Below, piece by piece: positions 52,944 through 62,103 of a stretch of 64,000 nt of DNA; the stretch's first letter is position 1; the number at the start of each line of letters is the position of its first letter. This DNA is from Chitinophaga caseinilytica. GTDB taxonomy: Bacteria > Bacteroidota > Bacteroidia > Chitinophagales > Chitinophagaceae. A program made the position numbers and the translations under genes. The stretch covers positions 4,633,001-4,697,000 of the forward strand of contig NZ_CP150096.1 of the NCBI RefSeq assembly GCF_038396765.1. Direction: 5' to 3'. Under the pieces are notes generated by a model that was not told the DNA's origin, searched no databases, and saw only the letters and a list, made by a program, of their open reading frames with translations.

Positions 52944-53831
52944 ATGAGTTACCTATTGATCGGCAACATCTCTGCGTTGATCTGTGAGGAGTGCATGGAA
53001 CCCCTGGCCGACGCGCGCATCAGGATTTACCTGCCCGAAGGCCCGCACGACCCCGAAGTTCTGGCCCGCGGTATCTTCAAAGATCTGCGACAGATCCCCG
53101 GCACCCAGGTGAGGGCCAAGGCAGAACGCCTCCTCGCCGAAGCCGACCTCGACAGCAAAGGGAACTTCTGCCTGTCCTGGGACGAGAGCCACCTGTTCAC
53201 CGAACCGCTGGAGCTCGACATAACCCTCAACAGCGTGCCCGGCGCACGCAACGCACGAGAAGGAAGTGCACAGTACCATCTGAGCACATTCGTACCCCAT
53301 TGGAAAAGAGACCGCGACAAGTTCCTCGCCGCATTCGCGTACGTGGTACCTGCCGCAAAATGGTCTAACATCCGCCGAGACTTCGGCGCATGGGCCGTAG
53401 CCGGGACCGTCCGCCATGCAGACACCGGTGAAGCCCTGCGGACCGTAAGGGTCGAAGCCTATAACGCCCTCAACGATAAACTGCTGGGCCGTGGCTACAC
53501 CAACGAGCAGGGAAGGTATCAACTCTACTTCTCCCGCGAAATGCTCTCCGGAAGCCGCATGATGCAGATTATCCGCGAAGGCAGATATGGGATCTCCGAC
53601 TCGCCCGACGTCTACTTCAAAGTCTTCGACCGCGGCCAGACCGTGCTCGAGGAAGACGGTGCAAAAGCCCGGCAACCCGGCCGGCGGCGGATCGCCCACT
53701 GCTCACGGCAGAACCTGAACGCCAGGCCTGCAACCCAACCCCGAAAAACCGGCTCCTTCTCCGGATGGATCAATGGATTCATCTCCGGGAAAGTCCGCAG
53801 TCAGAATAAGGACAAATATGTCATGTACTAA
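52944..53831 (+). CDS. two-domain transthyretin-like (carboxypeptidase-regulatory type) protein
   Basis: A 295-residue protein without a signal peptide. Two beta-sandwich modules are visible: residues 8-95 (ALICEECMEPLADARIRIYL, DLDSKGNFCLSWDE) and 150-235 (AVAGTVRHADTGEALRTVRV, GRGYTNEQGRYQLYFS), then a strand-rich SPDVYFKVFDRGQTVLEEDG. The last 50 residues are basic and lack a fold. Similar modules occur in tandem in very large Chitinophaga proteins, so this may be a stand-alone or truncated relative. No function can be assigned. Confidence 0.62.
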   Translation: MSYLLIGNISALICEECMEPLADARIRIYLPEGPHDPEVLARGIFKDLRQIPGTQVRAKAERLLAEADLDSKGNFCLSWDESHLFTEPLELDITLNSVPGARNAREGSAQYHLSTFVPHWKRDRDKFLAAFAYVVPAAKWSNIRRDFGAWAVAGTVRHADTGEALRTVRVEAYNALNDKLLGRGYTNEQGRYQLYFSREMLSGSRMMQIIREGRYGISDSPDVYFKVFDRGQTVLEEDGAKARQPGRRRIAHCSRQNLNARPATQPRKTGSFSGWINGFISGKVRSQNKDKYVMY

Positions 53832-53862
53832 TCTGCCAATGTTGGAAAGCCCCAAATACGAC

Positions 53863-53906
53863 AACAGCTACCTGAATTCAGCCAAGCCTCTAAGGGTAGC
53901 TGTTTT
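53863..53906 (+). terminator. terminator of the transthyretin-like gene
   Basis: 10-bp stem AACAGCTACC/GGTAGCTGTT with a 22-nt loop, followed by a T-run. Confidence 0.7.
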
Positions 53907-53947
53907 TTCCCTTTCTGACATCATAGACAAGTCCCTATAGCTCCAAA

Positions 53948-53988
53948 CCCGGTCTGGTCCCAGGACCGCCGGGCGTTGACCTAACGCC
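53948..53988. repeat. two overlapping hairpins beside xerD
   Basis: CCCGG-3-GGTCC-CA-GGACC-1-CCGGG (53948-53973), then GGCGTT-5-AACGCC (53972-53988), sharing two G residues. They lie between the plus-strand terminator and the 3' end of xerD. No T-run follows on either strand, so a terminator role is doubtful. Confidence 0.5.
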
Positions 53989-54025
53989 TCGCTTCGATTT
54001 TTACCACAAACAAGTTTGAGAAACA

Positions 54026-55003
54026 TTACCGGTTGAATGCCGGATGGAACTGCACGAGCATATCGCGGAGGTATTCGCGGTTGAGATGGGTATAGATTTC
54101 GGTAGTGGTAATGCTTTCGTGGCCCAGCATTTCCTGGACAGACACCAGGTCGGCCCCGGCTTCCACGAGGTGCGTGGCGAAAGAATGCCGGAAAGTATGG
54201 GGCGAAATATTCTTCTTGATGTTCGCCAAAGCGGCCAGCTCCTTGATGATAAGGAACACCATCACCCGCGTAAGGCCCTTGCCCCGGCGGTTCAGGAACA
54301 AGATGTCTTCATGCCCCCGCGCAATGTCGATCCGGCTCCGGAAATCCTTCCTATATATATTAATATGCTCGACCGTGGAATCGCCGATGGGGATCAACCG
54401 CTCCTTGTCGCCCTTTCCCGTCACCCGGATAAACCCTTCCTGGAAATACAACTGGGAAAGCCGGAGCCCCACCGCCTCGCTCACCCGCAAGCCACAGGCA
54501 TACATCGTTTCCAGCAGGGCGATGTTGCGTTGCACGAGATGCTCGTCGTTCGGGATTTTCTGCCCGGTTTCAGGGTCTAATTTGTATTGGCCCGACTTCG
54601 GGTCTTTTTTGAACCCCACATGCTCCGGCACCTGGGCGATCATGGCGTCGATCTCCTGCACACTGAGGAAATCGGGCAGCTTGCGGGGCGTTTTGGGCGC
54701 CTCCAGCAACTGCGACGGGTCGTGCGGGACCATATCCTCCAGCAACAGGTACCGGAAAAACGTACGGATACCCGAGATCATCCGCGCCTGGCTGGTTGCC
54801 GTCATCCCCAGCTCCGCCACCCAGCGGACGCATCCCTCCAGTTCTTCCAGCGAAATGGCCTCCGGCCCCACAGGCTTGCCCGCCTGCAGGAGGTACCGCG
54901 TCAGGATTTTCACGTCCCGTTCATATGCCTCGATCGTATGCGCCGATAAAGAACGCTCCATCCGCAGATGAACTTTGAACCCGTTGATCGATGCTTCCCA
55001 CAT
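54026..55003 (-). CDS. xerD: tyrosine recombinase XerD
   Basis: A 325-residue site-specific recombinase that resolves chromosome dimers with XerC at dif. An N-terminal SAM-like core-binding domain (1-100) precedes the catalytic domain with all active residues: Arg in ACGLRVSEAVGLRL, Lys in TGKGDKERLIP, HTFRHSFATHL, GHESITTTEIY and the nucleophile Tyr. A 25-residue insertion (FKKDPKSGQYKLDPETGQKI and following) before the first catalytic Arg makes it longer than the usual 295-300. It lacks neighbours of a mobile element, so it is the housekeeping enzyme. The AT-rich 230 bp before it hold no gene. Confidence 0.92.
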   Translation of the reverse strand: MWEASINGFKVHLRMERSLSAHTIEAYERDVKILTRYLLQAGKPVGPEAISLEELEGCVRWVAELGMTATSQARMISGIRTFFRYLLLEDMVPHDPSQLLEAPKTPRKLPDFLSVQEIDAMIAQVPEHVGFKKDPKSGQYKLDPETGQKIPNDEHLVQRNIALLETMYACGLRVSEAVGLRLSQLYFQEGFIRVTGKGDKERLIPIGDSTVEHINIYRKDFRSRIDIARGHEDILFLNRRGKGLTRVMVFLIIKELAALANIKKNISPHTFRHSFATHLVEAGADLVSVQEMLGHESITTTEIYTHLNREYLRDMLVQFHPAFNR

Positions 55004-55233
55004 AAACGTAAAAATACCGCAATGCCCCGAAACTATTTATTTACATTAATATTTTTAATCATTTAAGCATTAGTATTGGACAAATCGACTTTAAACCCTT
55101 ACTTGTTTGAAAAAATTCAACAAATTCGTTTGAATGTTTAGAAATAAACAAAGAAAAAATACATTCTTTTACTACTTTTATACCCGCTGAATTTTAGCAT
55201 TAATGTTAAATTGATTGTCTGAATACCACAGTT

Positions 55234-58200
55234 ATGTCTGATTCATCGCTCAAAAGGATACACAAGCTGTTAGTGGCCAACCGCGGCGAGATCGCCGTTC
55301 GGATTTTAAGGGCAGCATCGGAATTACGGATCAGAACCGTAGCGATCTTTACTTATGAAGACCGTTATTCCCTCCACCGTTACAAGGCTGACGAAGCCTA
55401 CCAGATCGGGAAGGACGATGATCCGCTGAAGCCTTACCTCGACGTGGAAGCGATCATCCACATGGCGAAGAGCCAGGGGGTAGACGCCATCCATCCCGGA
55501 TACGGCTTCCTGAGTGAAAACGTGACCTTCGCCCGCCGATGCCGCGAGGAAGGGATCATTTTCGTAGGGCCCGATCCGGAAGTCATGGCCCAGTTGGGCG
55601 ACAAGGTAGCCGCCAAAACTTTGGCGCGCCGTGTGAACGTGCCCCTGATCGAAGACAGCCAGGTGAAGCTGGAAAACGTGGAAACCGTCAGGAAGGAAGC
55701 CCTTCGCATAGGCCTCCCCGTTATCCTCAAGGCTGCGGCCGGCGGCGGCGGGCGCGGTATGCGCGTGGTGCGCGACGAAAGCCAGCTGGAACGCTCTTTC
55801 CTCGAAGCCCGCAGCGAAGCCGGCAAAGCTTTCGGGGACGACACCATCTTCATCGAAAAGTTCATCGAAGAGCCCAAGCACATCGAAGTACAGCTGATGG
55901 GCGACAATTACGGCAACATCGTGCATCTCTATGAACGCGATTGCTCCGTGCAGCGCCGTTTCCAGAAAGTGGTGGAAATCGCTCCCTCGCCGAACCTCCC
56001 CGTGGAAACCCGCGAAGAAGTATATAAATATGCCCTCGCGCTCGCCCGCGAAGTGAAATACAATAACGTAGGCACCGTAGAATTCCTCGTAGACCGGCAG
56101 AACAAGGTCTACTTCATCGAAGTGAACCCCCGCATCCAGGTGGAGCACACGGTGACGGAAGAAGTGACCGGGATCGACATCGTGCGCTCCCAGATCCTCA
56201 TCGCCAAAGGCCACCAACTGTCTGACCCCGAGATCTTCCTCAAAAGCCAGGACGACGTGCGCCTCAACGGTTTCGCCATCCAGTGCCGCGTAACCACGGA
56301 AGATCCGGAAAACAATTTCACCCCCGATTACGGCACCGTGATCGCCTATCGCAACGCCGGCGGCTTCGGTATCCGGCTCGACGAGGGCAGTGCCTATTCC
56401 GGTGTGAAGATTTCTCCCTTCTTCGATTCCATGCTGGTGAAAGTGACGGCATCGGGCCGCACGCTTTCCGGCGCCGCCGGCAGGCTGCACCGCACGCTGA
56501 AGGAGTTCCGCATCCGCGGCGTGAAAACCAATATCCGCTTCCTCGAAAACGTAATCACCCACGATATTTTCCGTAAAGGAAACTGTACGGTTGGCTTTAT
56601 CGACCAGCACCCCGAGCTTTTCAAACTGTCGCCCATCCGCGACCGTGCCACGAAAACGCTCATGTACCTGGCAGACGTGACGGTAAACGGGCATGTAGAC
56701 GTCAAAGGCAAGCATGATGGCCGCAAGTTCCGGGTACCGCACGTGCCTTCCTTCGACCCGCTGGCGCCGGTGCCCGAAGGCACGCGCAACAAGTTGCTCA
56801 CCATGGGCCGCGAGGAATTCACCAAATGGCTCCGCAACGAAAAGCCCGTCTATTTCACTGACACCACCTACCGCGATGCGCACCAGAGCCTGCTGGCCAC
56901 CCGCGTGCGCACCAACGATATCCTCGCCGTGGCGGAAGGGTATGCCCGCAACAACCCGCAGCTCTTCTCCATGGAGGTCTGGGGCGGCGCTACCTTCGAT
57001 GTGGCCATGCGGTTCCTGCACGAATGCCCCTGGCGGAGGCTGCAGCTCATGCGCCAGGCCATGCCCAACGTGCTGCTCCAGATGCTGTTCCGCGGCTCCA
57101 ACGCAGTAGGGTACTCCGCTTACCCGGAAAACCTCATCGCCAAATTCATCGAAAAAGCAGCGGAAAACGGGATCGACATCTTCCGCATCTTCGATTCCCT
57201 CAACGATATCGAGGCCATGACACCCTCCATCGGGTTCGTGCGCAACAATACGACCTCCCTGGCACAGGCCGCCATCAGCTACACCGGCGATATCCTGCAC
57301 AAGGACAATAAAAAATATACGCTCGATTATTACGTTTCCCTCGCCAAACGCCTGGAAGACGCCGGCGCGCACATGCTCTGCATCAAGGACATGGCCGGTC
57401 TCCTCAAGCCGCAGGCCGCCACCGTGCTCGTTGGCGCCCTGAAAGACGCGGTGAAGCTCCCGATCGTACTCCATACCCACGACACCGCCTCCGTTCAGGC
57501 CGCCACCTACCTGAAAGCCATCGAAGCCGGCGTAAATGCCGTGGATTGCGCCATCGCCTCCCTGAGCGGGCTCACTTCACAGCCCAACCTCAACGCCATG
57601 GCCGCCATTCTCGAAGGCCACGAGAGAAGCCAGTTCATGAACCTGCCGTCCCTCAACGAATACAGCAACTACTGGGAAGACGTCCGCGAATACTATTATC
57701 CCTTCGAATCGGATATGAAAGCCGGTACCGCGCAGGTTTACCAAAACGAAATCCCCGGCGGCCAATACTCCAACCTCCGCCAACAGGCCGAATCCCTCGG
57801 GCTGGGCGATAAACTGGAGATCATCAAGCACAATTACGCCGTGGTGAACGACCTGTTCGGCGACATCGTGAAAGTGACCCCCAGCTCCAAAGTAGTGGGC
57901 GATATGGCACTGTTCATGACCGCCAACGGACTTACCGCCGCCGATGTGCTCGACGAATCCCGCAACCTGGCGTTCCCCGCCAGCGTACAGGGCTTCTTCA
58001 AAGGCGAGATCGGACAGCCTTACCAGGGCTTCCCCGAGAAAATGCAAAAGATCGTGCTGAAAGGGCAGGAGCCCCTGAAAGGCAAACCCAACGCACATCT
58101 TGCACCCGTCGATTTCGATAAGGACTTTGCCGCTTTCCAGCTGAAATACCCCCTGGCCGAATTCCTCGACTACCTCAGCTACCACATGTTCCCGAAAGTG

Positions 58201-58686
58201 TTCGAAGAATACTATCAGCATGCGCAGGTTTATGGTAACGTGGAAGCCATCCCCACACCCGCTTTCTTCTACGGGCTGAAACTGGGTGAGGAAATCCTCA
58301 TCACGCTGGGCAAGGGCAAGACCATCATCGTAAAACTGCTCTACGTACTGCCGGCCGACGAAAGCGGCATGCGTACCGTAGTGTTCGAACTGAACGGTTA
58401 CGCCCGCCGCGTGCAGGTGCGCGACCGCTCCGTGAAGAGCGAAGTGCCGGCCAATAAAAAGGTCAGCAATCCCGACCAGGAAGTGGGCGCACCGCTGCAG
58501 GGCAAACTGTCGAAAATACTGGTGAAAACCGGAGACACTATCGGCGCCAACACCCCGCTGTTCATCATCGAAGCCATGAAAATGGAAACAACGGTGACGG
58601 CCACACGCGAATCGAAAGTGAAATCCATCCTTCTCCGCGAAGGCACCATGGTTCAGCAAGACGACCTGGTGGTGGAACTCGAATAA
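55234..58686 (+). CDS. pyc: pyruvate carboxylase
   Basis: A 1150-residue biotin enzyme converting pyruvate to oxaloacetate to refill the citrate cycle. Domains in order: biotin carboxylase (1-460; KLLVANRGEIAVRILRAASE, ATP loop KAAAGGGGRGMRVV, EVNPRIQVEHTVTEEVTG); carboxyltransferase (about 540-1000; DTTYRDAHQSLLATRVRT, MEVWGGATFDVAMRFL); and biotin carrier (1075-1150) with biotin Lys1116 in EAMKMETT. Length and order match the alpha-4 type. It has its own terminator; the 230-bp AT-rich upstream region likely carries its promoter. Confidence 0.97.
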   Translation: MSDSSLKRIHKLLVANRGEIAVRILRAASELRIRTVAIFTYEDRYSLHRYKADEAYQIGKDDDPLKPYLDVEAIIHMAKSQGVDAIHPGYGFLSENVTFARRCREEGIIFVGPDPEVMAQLGDKVAAKTLARRVNVPLIEDSQVKLENVETVRKEALRIGLPVILKAAAGGGGRGMRVVRDESQLERSFLEARSEAGKAFGDDTIFIEKFIEEPKHIEVQLMGDNYGNIVHLYERDCSVQRRFQKVVEIAPSPNLPVETREEVYKYALALAREVKYNNVGTVEFLVDRQNKVYFIEVNPRIQVEHTVTEEVTGIDIVRSQILIAKGHQLSDPEIFLKSQDDVRLNGFAIQCRVTTEDPENNFTPDYGTVIAYRNAGGFGIRLDEGSAYSGVKISPFFDSMLVKVTASGRTLSGAAGRLHRTLKEFRIRGVKTNIRFLENVITHDIFRKGNCTVGFIDQHPELFKLSPIRDRATKTLMYLADVTVNGHVDVKGKHDGRKFRVPHVPSFDPLAPVPEGTRNKLLTMGREEFTKWLRNEKPVYFTDTTYRDAHQSLLATRVRTNDILAVAEGYARNNPQLFSMEVWGGATFDVAMRFLHECPWRRLQLMRQAMPNVLLQMLFRGSNAVGYSAYPENLIAKFIEKAAENGIDIFRIFDSLNDIEAMTPSIGFVRNNTTSLAQAAISYTGDILHKDNKKYTLDYYVSLAKRLEDAGAHMLCIKDMAGLLKPQAATVLVGALKDAVKLPIVLHTHDTASVQAATYLKAIEAGVNAVDCAIASLSGLTSQPNLNAMAAILEGHERSQFMNLPSLNEYSNYWEDVREYYYPFESDMKAGTAQVYQNEIPGGQYSNLRQQAESLGLGDKLEIIKHNYAVVNDLFGDIVKVTPSSKVVGDMALFMTANGLTAADVLDESRNLAFPASVQGFFKGEIGQPYQGFPEKMQKIVLKGQEPLKGKPNAHLAPVDFDKDFAAFQLKYPLAEFLDYLSYHMFPKVFEEYYQHAQVYGNVEAIPTPAFFYGLKLGEEILITLGKGKTIIVKLLYVLPADESGMRTVVFELNGYARRVQVRDRSVKSEVPANKKVSNPDQEVGAPLQGKLSKILVKTGDTIGANTPLFIIEAMKMETTVTATRESKVKSILLREGTMVQQDDLVVELE

Positions 58687-58709
58687 TTTTGATTTTTAAG
58701 ATTGGTTAT

Positions 58710-58738
58710 AGGCCTCCCGGGAACGGGGGGCCTTTTTT
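58710..58738 (+). terminator. terminator of pyc
   Basis: 10-bp stem AGGCCTCCCG/CGGGGGGCCT (one T-G wobble), GGAA tetraloop, T-run. Confidence 0.85.
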
Positions 58739-58893
58739 GTCAGTTTCCTTTCACCTGTCCCGATCGACGCTTACCCGCCATCATCCCGCATTTGAAACGG
58801 AACGGCATGGCAGCGCCGGGGCTTATGGCTACTTTTGGGGCGATTTTGATAATGCAAGAGAAAACTTCAACCGACCCCCCAATGCATCTCCCC

Positions 58894-60180
58894 ATGAAAA
58901 GGACCATCTGCTTCTTATCCGCATGCACCTTATATTTCGCCATCTCGTGCAGCAAACCCGCGAAAACGGATGGCCCCGGCGAGCCCGGCGGCCCGGGAAA
59001 CCCCGGCAATCCCAATCCCCCCGCCCAGGAACAACCCGCCGGCGAAGGGGTAAAAGCCGACGCAGGCACGCCAGACGGCACCCCGAAAGCGGAAAAAATC
59101 ATCGGTGCCGCAGGCGGTAACCTGACCAGCAACGACGGGAAAGTGAAAGTCACCATCCCCGCAGGTGCCCTCAGCGCCAACCAAACCATCGGCATCCAGC
59201 GCATCAGCAACACCAATCCGTTGGGAACGGAACACGCTTACCGCATTACGCCGCACGGCCAGCGGTTCACCAAACCCGTGGAGCTGGCTTTCCAGTACGA
59301 TAACGCCCTGCTCGACGGTACCCCGCCGCACGGCATGGGCATCGCTTACCAGGACGATAAAGGCATGTGGGTAGCCTTGCCGGCGGAAGTCAACACCACC
59401 GCCAAAACCATTACCGTAGCCACCACGCATTTTTCTGACTGGGACGTGTTCAGGGGCATGTCTATCGCCGCCACCATGAAAAAAGTGCCCGCCTCGCTCA
59501 CCACCCTGATTATGGTTTTTGATGACAACAACCTGCTGGCGCCGCTCGTGCCGAAAAACGGCAGGTACATTCCCAAAGACAAAAATCTGGCGGATGACGA
59601 ATACCTCGTCGGCTGGACCAAAAACGGTGCCGGCACACTCAACGGCGCAGGTTCCCAGGCATATTACACCGCACCGAACGAAGCACTGGGGCCTCCCCAG
59701 AACCCGGCCACCATTACCGCGGAATACCGCCCGCCATCTGGAGGCGTTTATATGCTGGCCATCGAGATCACGACGGAGAAAGGATTCCTCGACATCCGGA
59801 TCAACGACGGCGCGTGGATCAAACTGGAACCGGTGAACGCCACGCTGATCGACGGGCTGTGGTCTGTCAGTACCCACCAGGTCCCGAACAGCCAGAAAGG
59901 AATCACCTTTTTCTGGCGCGGCGGAAAAGGCTCACACAACTTTGACCTGACTTCCAACATCGTATTGGCCCACGACGGTGTCACCGGTTACGCATCCAGC
60001 TACACACCGCCGAACGGCAATGAGGTAATACCCAGTCCGGGTGCTATAACCATTACGGACCTCGGGGAGAAAGACTTCTTCGTAGATGGAACGTTCGTTG
60101 CCTACAAGGCGGGCGTGCAGAGCGACAACAGCAAAACCGTAAAGCTGGAAGGCCGGTTTCGGGTGGTCAAAAGATGGTAA
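58894..60180 (+). CDS. ZU5-like domain lipoprotein
   Basis: A 428-residue predicted lipoprotein: signal MKRTICFLSACTLYFAIS then the lipobox cysteine, followed by a Gly/Pro/Asn-rich linker (GEPGGPGNPGNPNPP) typical of surface lipoproteins. Residues 70-180 resemble a ZU5 domain (GAAGGNLTSNDGKVKVTIPA, then GTEHAYRITPHGQRFTKPVE, with a YDNA strand). The rest is beta-rich without recognised family. ZU5 domains mediate protein or surface interactions. An ATG at 58882 would add four residues. Monocistronic. Function unknown. Confidence 0.72.
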   Translation: MKRTICFLSACTLYFAISCSKPAKTDGPGEPGGPGNPGNPNPPAQEQPAGEGVKADAGTPDGTPKAEKIIGAAGGNLTSNDGKVKVTIPAGALSANQTIGIQRISNTNPLGTEHAYRITPHGQRFTKPVELAFQYDNALLDGTPPHGMGIAYQDDKGMWVALPAEVNTTAKTITVATTHFSDWDVFRGMSIAATMKKVPASLTTLIMVFDDNNLLAPLVPKNGRYIPKDKNLADDEYLVGWTKNGAGTLNGAGSQAYYTAPNEALGPPQNPATITAEYRPPSGGVYMLAIEITTEKGFLDIRINDGAWIKLEPVNATLIDGLWSVSTHQVPNSQKGITFFWRGGKGSHNFDLTSNIVLAHDGVTGYASSYTPPNGNEVIPSPGAITITDLGEKDFFVDGTFVAYKAGVQSDNSKTVKLEGRFRVVKRW

Positions 60181-60211
60181 TAACAGATTGACAACTGTAG
60201 ATCAGGAAAAA

Positions 60212-60237
60212 GGCCCTGCCATTCAGGCAAGGCCCTT
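60212..60237 (+). terminator. probable terminator of the ZU5 lipoprotein gene
   Basis: Stem GGCCCTGCC/GGCAAGGCC (one mismatch), 5-nt loop, short T-rich tail. The remaining 60238-60380 shows no gene. Confidence 0.55.
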
Positions 60238-60381
60238 TCTCATATACGGACTGCTGCTAAAAGGGGAATATAGTGATCCTGTCCAATACGGGTCGGTCAA
60301 CAGGAAAGGAGAGTAAAAGCCCTGCGAAAATACATCCGCCGGCCATCCCGGCCTACCGTATTAATACGCGATTTCAATAAA

Positions 60382-60407
60382 AAAGGCGGTACCGTGGTAC
60401 CGCCTTT
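60382..60407 (-). terminator. terminator of ndk
   Basis: 11-bp stem AAAGGCGGTAC/GTACCGCCTTT, 4-nt loop; T-run on the minus strand. Confidence 0.85.
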
Positions 60408-60430
60408 CGTTCGTTATTCCGGAGACCGGA

Positions 60431-60847
60431 TTAGAACTTCTCCAGGCCGGAGAAGAAGAAATTGCCTTCGATAGCCGCGTTTTCGTCGGAATCGGAGCCG
60501 TGAACGGCGTTACGGCCGATAGACTCAGCGTAGATTTTGCGGATGGTGCCTTCCTCAGCCTGGGCCGGGTTGGTAGCACCGATCAGTTTGCGGAAATCTT
60601 CCACTGCGTTCTCTTTTTCGAGGATCGCTGCCACGATGTGGCCGCTGCTCATGAACTCAACCAGCTCGCCGTAGAAGGGGCGCTCTTTGTGCACAGCGTA
60701 GAATTCGCCGGCTTTCTCAGCGGAAAGACGGGTCAGTTTCATTGCGGTAATGCGGAAGCCTGCAGCGCAGATCTTGTCCAGAATGCCGCCGATGTGCCCG
60801 TTGGCCACAGCGTCGGGCTTGATCATGGTGAAAGTTTTGTTGCTCAT
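60431..60847 (-). CDS. ndk: nucleoside-diphosphate kinase
   Basis: A 138-residue NDK that transfers phosphate between nucleoside tri- and diphosphates through phosphohistidine His116 ([13 protein letters not shown]). Other family landmarks: [33 protein letters not shown] and the acidic DSDENAAIE. Length is standard. Monocistronic with own promoter and terminator; divergent from the NrnA-type gene. Confidence 0.97.
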   Translation of the reverse strand: MSNKTFTMIKPDAVANGHIGGILDKICAAGFRITAMKLTRLSAEKAGEFYAVHKERPFYGELVEFMSSGHIVAAILEKENAVEDFRKLIGATNPAQAEEGTIRKIYAESIGRNAVHGSDSDENAAIEGNFFFSGLEKF

Positions 60848-60892
60848 ATTGGTATTTGGTCGTTATACGTGAGAAAATGCCTTTTTGCGCCG

Positions 60893-60900
60893 CAAAAGTA
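60893..60900 (-). promoter_or_regulatory. candidate -7 box TACTTTTG of ndk
   Basis: TAnnTTTG match on the minus strand 45 bp upstream of the ndk ATG; the -33 region is only T-rich. Confidence 0.45.
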
Positions 60901-61031
60901 ATCACATTTTGTTTACCCGTAAAAAATTTTGAAATTCTGGCGCAATTGGTGAACTTCGCACTTCATTTGCTTAAACGAAAACGACCCGCTTTACGGCGGT
61001 AGCAACCTTTAAAAATCACACTGTTTACGGA

Positions 61032-62036
61032 ATGAAGCCGATCGAGGATATCAAGCCACTGCTGGAAAGCCCCAAGAAGGTGGTCATCACCATGCATCAA
61101 AAACCGGATGCCGACGCTATGGGCTCTTCCCTGGCCATGTATCACTACCTGCGGCGTAAGGGTCACGACGTGACGGTAATTTCTCCCACCAACTTTCCCG
61201 ACTTCCTGAAATGGATGCCCGGATGCGACCAGGTGCTGGATTTCGAGTCGCAGAACGATAAGGCCCTCAAAGCCATCGACGGCACCGAGATCCTTTTCTG
61301 CCTGGATTTCAACGCCATGAGCCGCACCCGCAACATGGAACCGGTTCTGGAAAAGCTGCAAAGCGTGAAAGTCCTCATAGACCATCACCTGGAGCCCCAG
61401 CCCGTATTCGACTTCGGTGTGAGCGACACTACCGCCGCCTCCACCGCCCAGCTCGTGTACGAGATCATCTACCGTTTGGGAGATGAACATTATATCGATA
61501 ACGACATCGCCCAGTGCATCTACGCCGGCACCATGACCGATACGGGATCTTTCCGCTTCGCGTCTACCAGCGCCCGGGTACACCGCATGGTGGCCGATTT
61601 GCTGGAACGGGGGCTCGAACATGAGTACATCCACCAGGCCATTTATGATAATTTCCTCGAAAACCGCCTCCGGTTCATCGGCCATAGCCTCCTGAACCGT
61701 ATGGAAGTCTTCTACGAAACAAATACCGCCATCATGGCGATCCCCTACAGCGACCTGAAACGGTTCGATCTGCAGACGGGAGACACGGAAGGACTGGTAA
61801 ATTTCCTTTTATCCATCCAAGGCATTAAATTAGCGGCGCTGATCATCGACCGGAATTCCGAAGTGAAGCTGTCTTTCCGTTCCAAAGGCAACTTTGACGT
61901 AAACACCTTCGCCCGGAAATACTTCGAAGGCGGCGGCCATTTCAACGCCGCCGGCGGCAGAAGTGCCGATTCGCTCGATCGCACCGTTCAACGCTTCATC
62001 CGTGCCATGCACGAAAACGAAGATATTTTGCAATAA
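61032..62036 (+). CDS. DHH-family phosphoesterase (NrnA-type oligoribonuclease/pAp phosphatase)
   Basis: A 334-residue protein with an N-terminal DHH domain: DADAMGSS at 27-33, LDFNAMSR at 91-98, the DHH triad at 117-119 and TDTGSFRF; the C-terminal DHHA1 domain has the substrate glycine-rich motif EGGGHFNAAGG. NrnA degrades very short RNAs and dephosphorylates 3'-phosphoadenosine 5'-phosphate. Start at ATG 61032. It lies 67 bp before the FKBP gene and may be co-transcribed with it. Confidence 0.92.
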   Translation: MKPIEDIKPLLESPKKVVITMHQKPDADAMGSSLAMYHYLRRKGHDVTVISPTNFPDFLKWMPGCDQVLDFESQNDKALKAIDGTEILFCLDFNAMSRTRNMEPVLEKLQSVKVLIDHHLEPQPVFDFGVSDTTAASTAQLVYEIIYRLGDEHYIDNDIAQCIYAGTMTDTGSFRFASTSARVHRMVADLLERGLEHEYIHQAIYDNFLENRLRFIGHSLLNRMEVFYETNTAIMAIPYSDLKRFDLQTGDTEGLVNFLLSIQGIKLAALIIDRNSEVKLSFRSKGNFDVNTFARKYFEGGGHFNAAGGRSADSLDRTVQRFIRAMHENEDILQ

Positions 62037-62103
62037 TATAGTCCGGACGGCACCCGGTAAGGGTTTCGGCCACAACACACGTTTTATAAACTCAATCGTA
62101 AAG

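Noticed and set aside
54026..55003. xerD as an integrase of a mobile element
   Set aside because: No attachment repeats, tRNA, excisionase or phage genes flank it; the sequence fits the chromosomal dimer-resolution enzyme.
55324..57480. A 718-codon minus-strand frame inside pyc
   Set aside because: Mirror image of a well-conserved gene; composition (His, Phe, Val, Asp rich) is typical of an antisense shadow.
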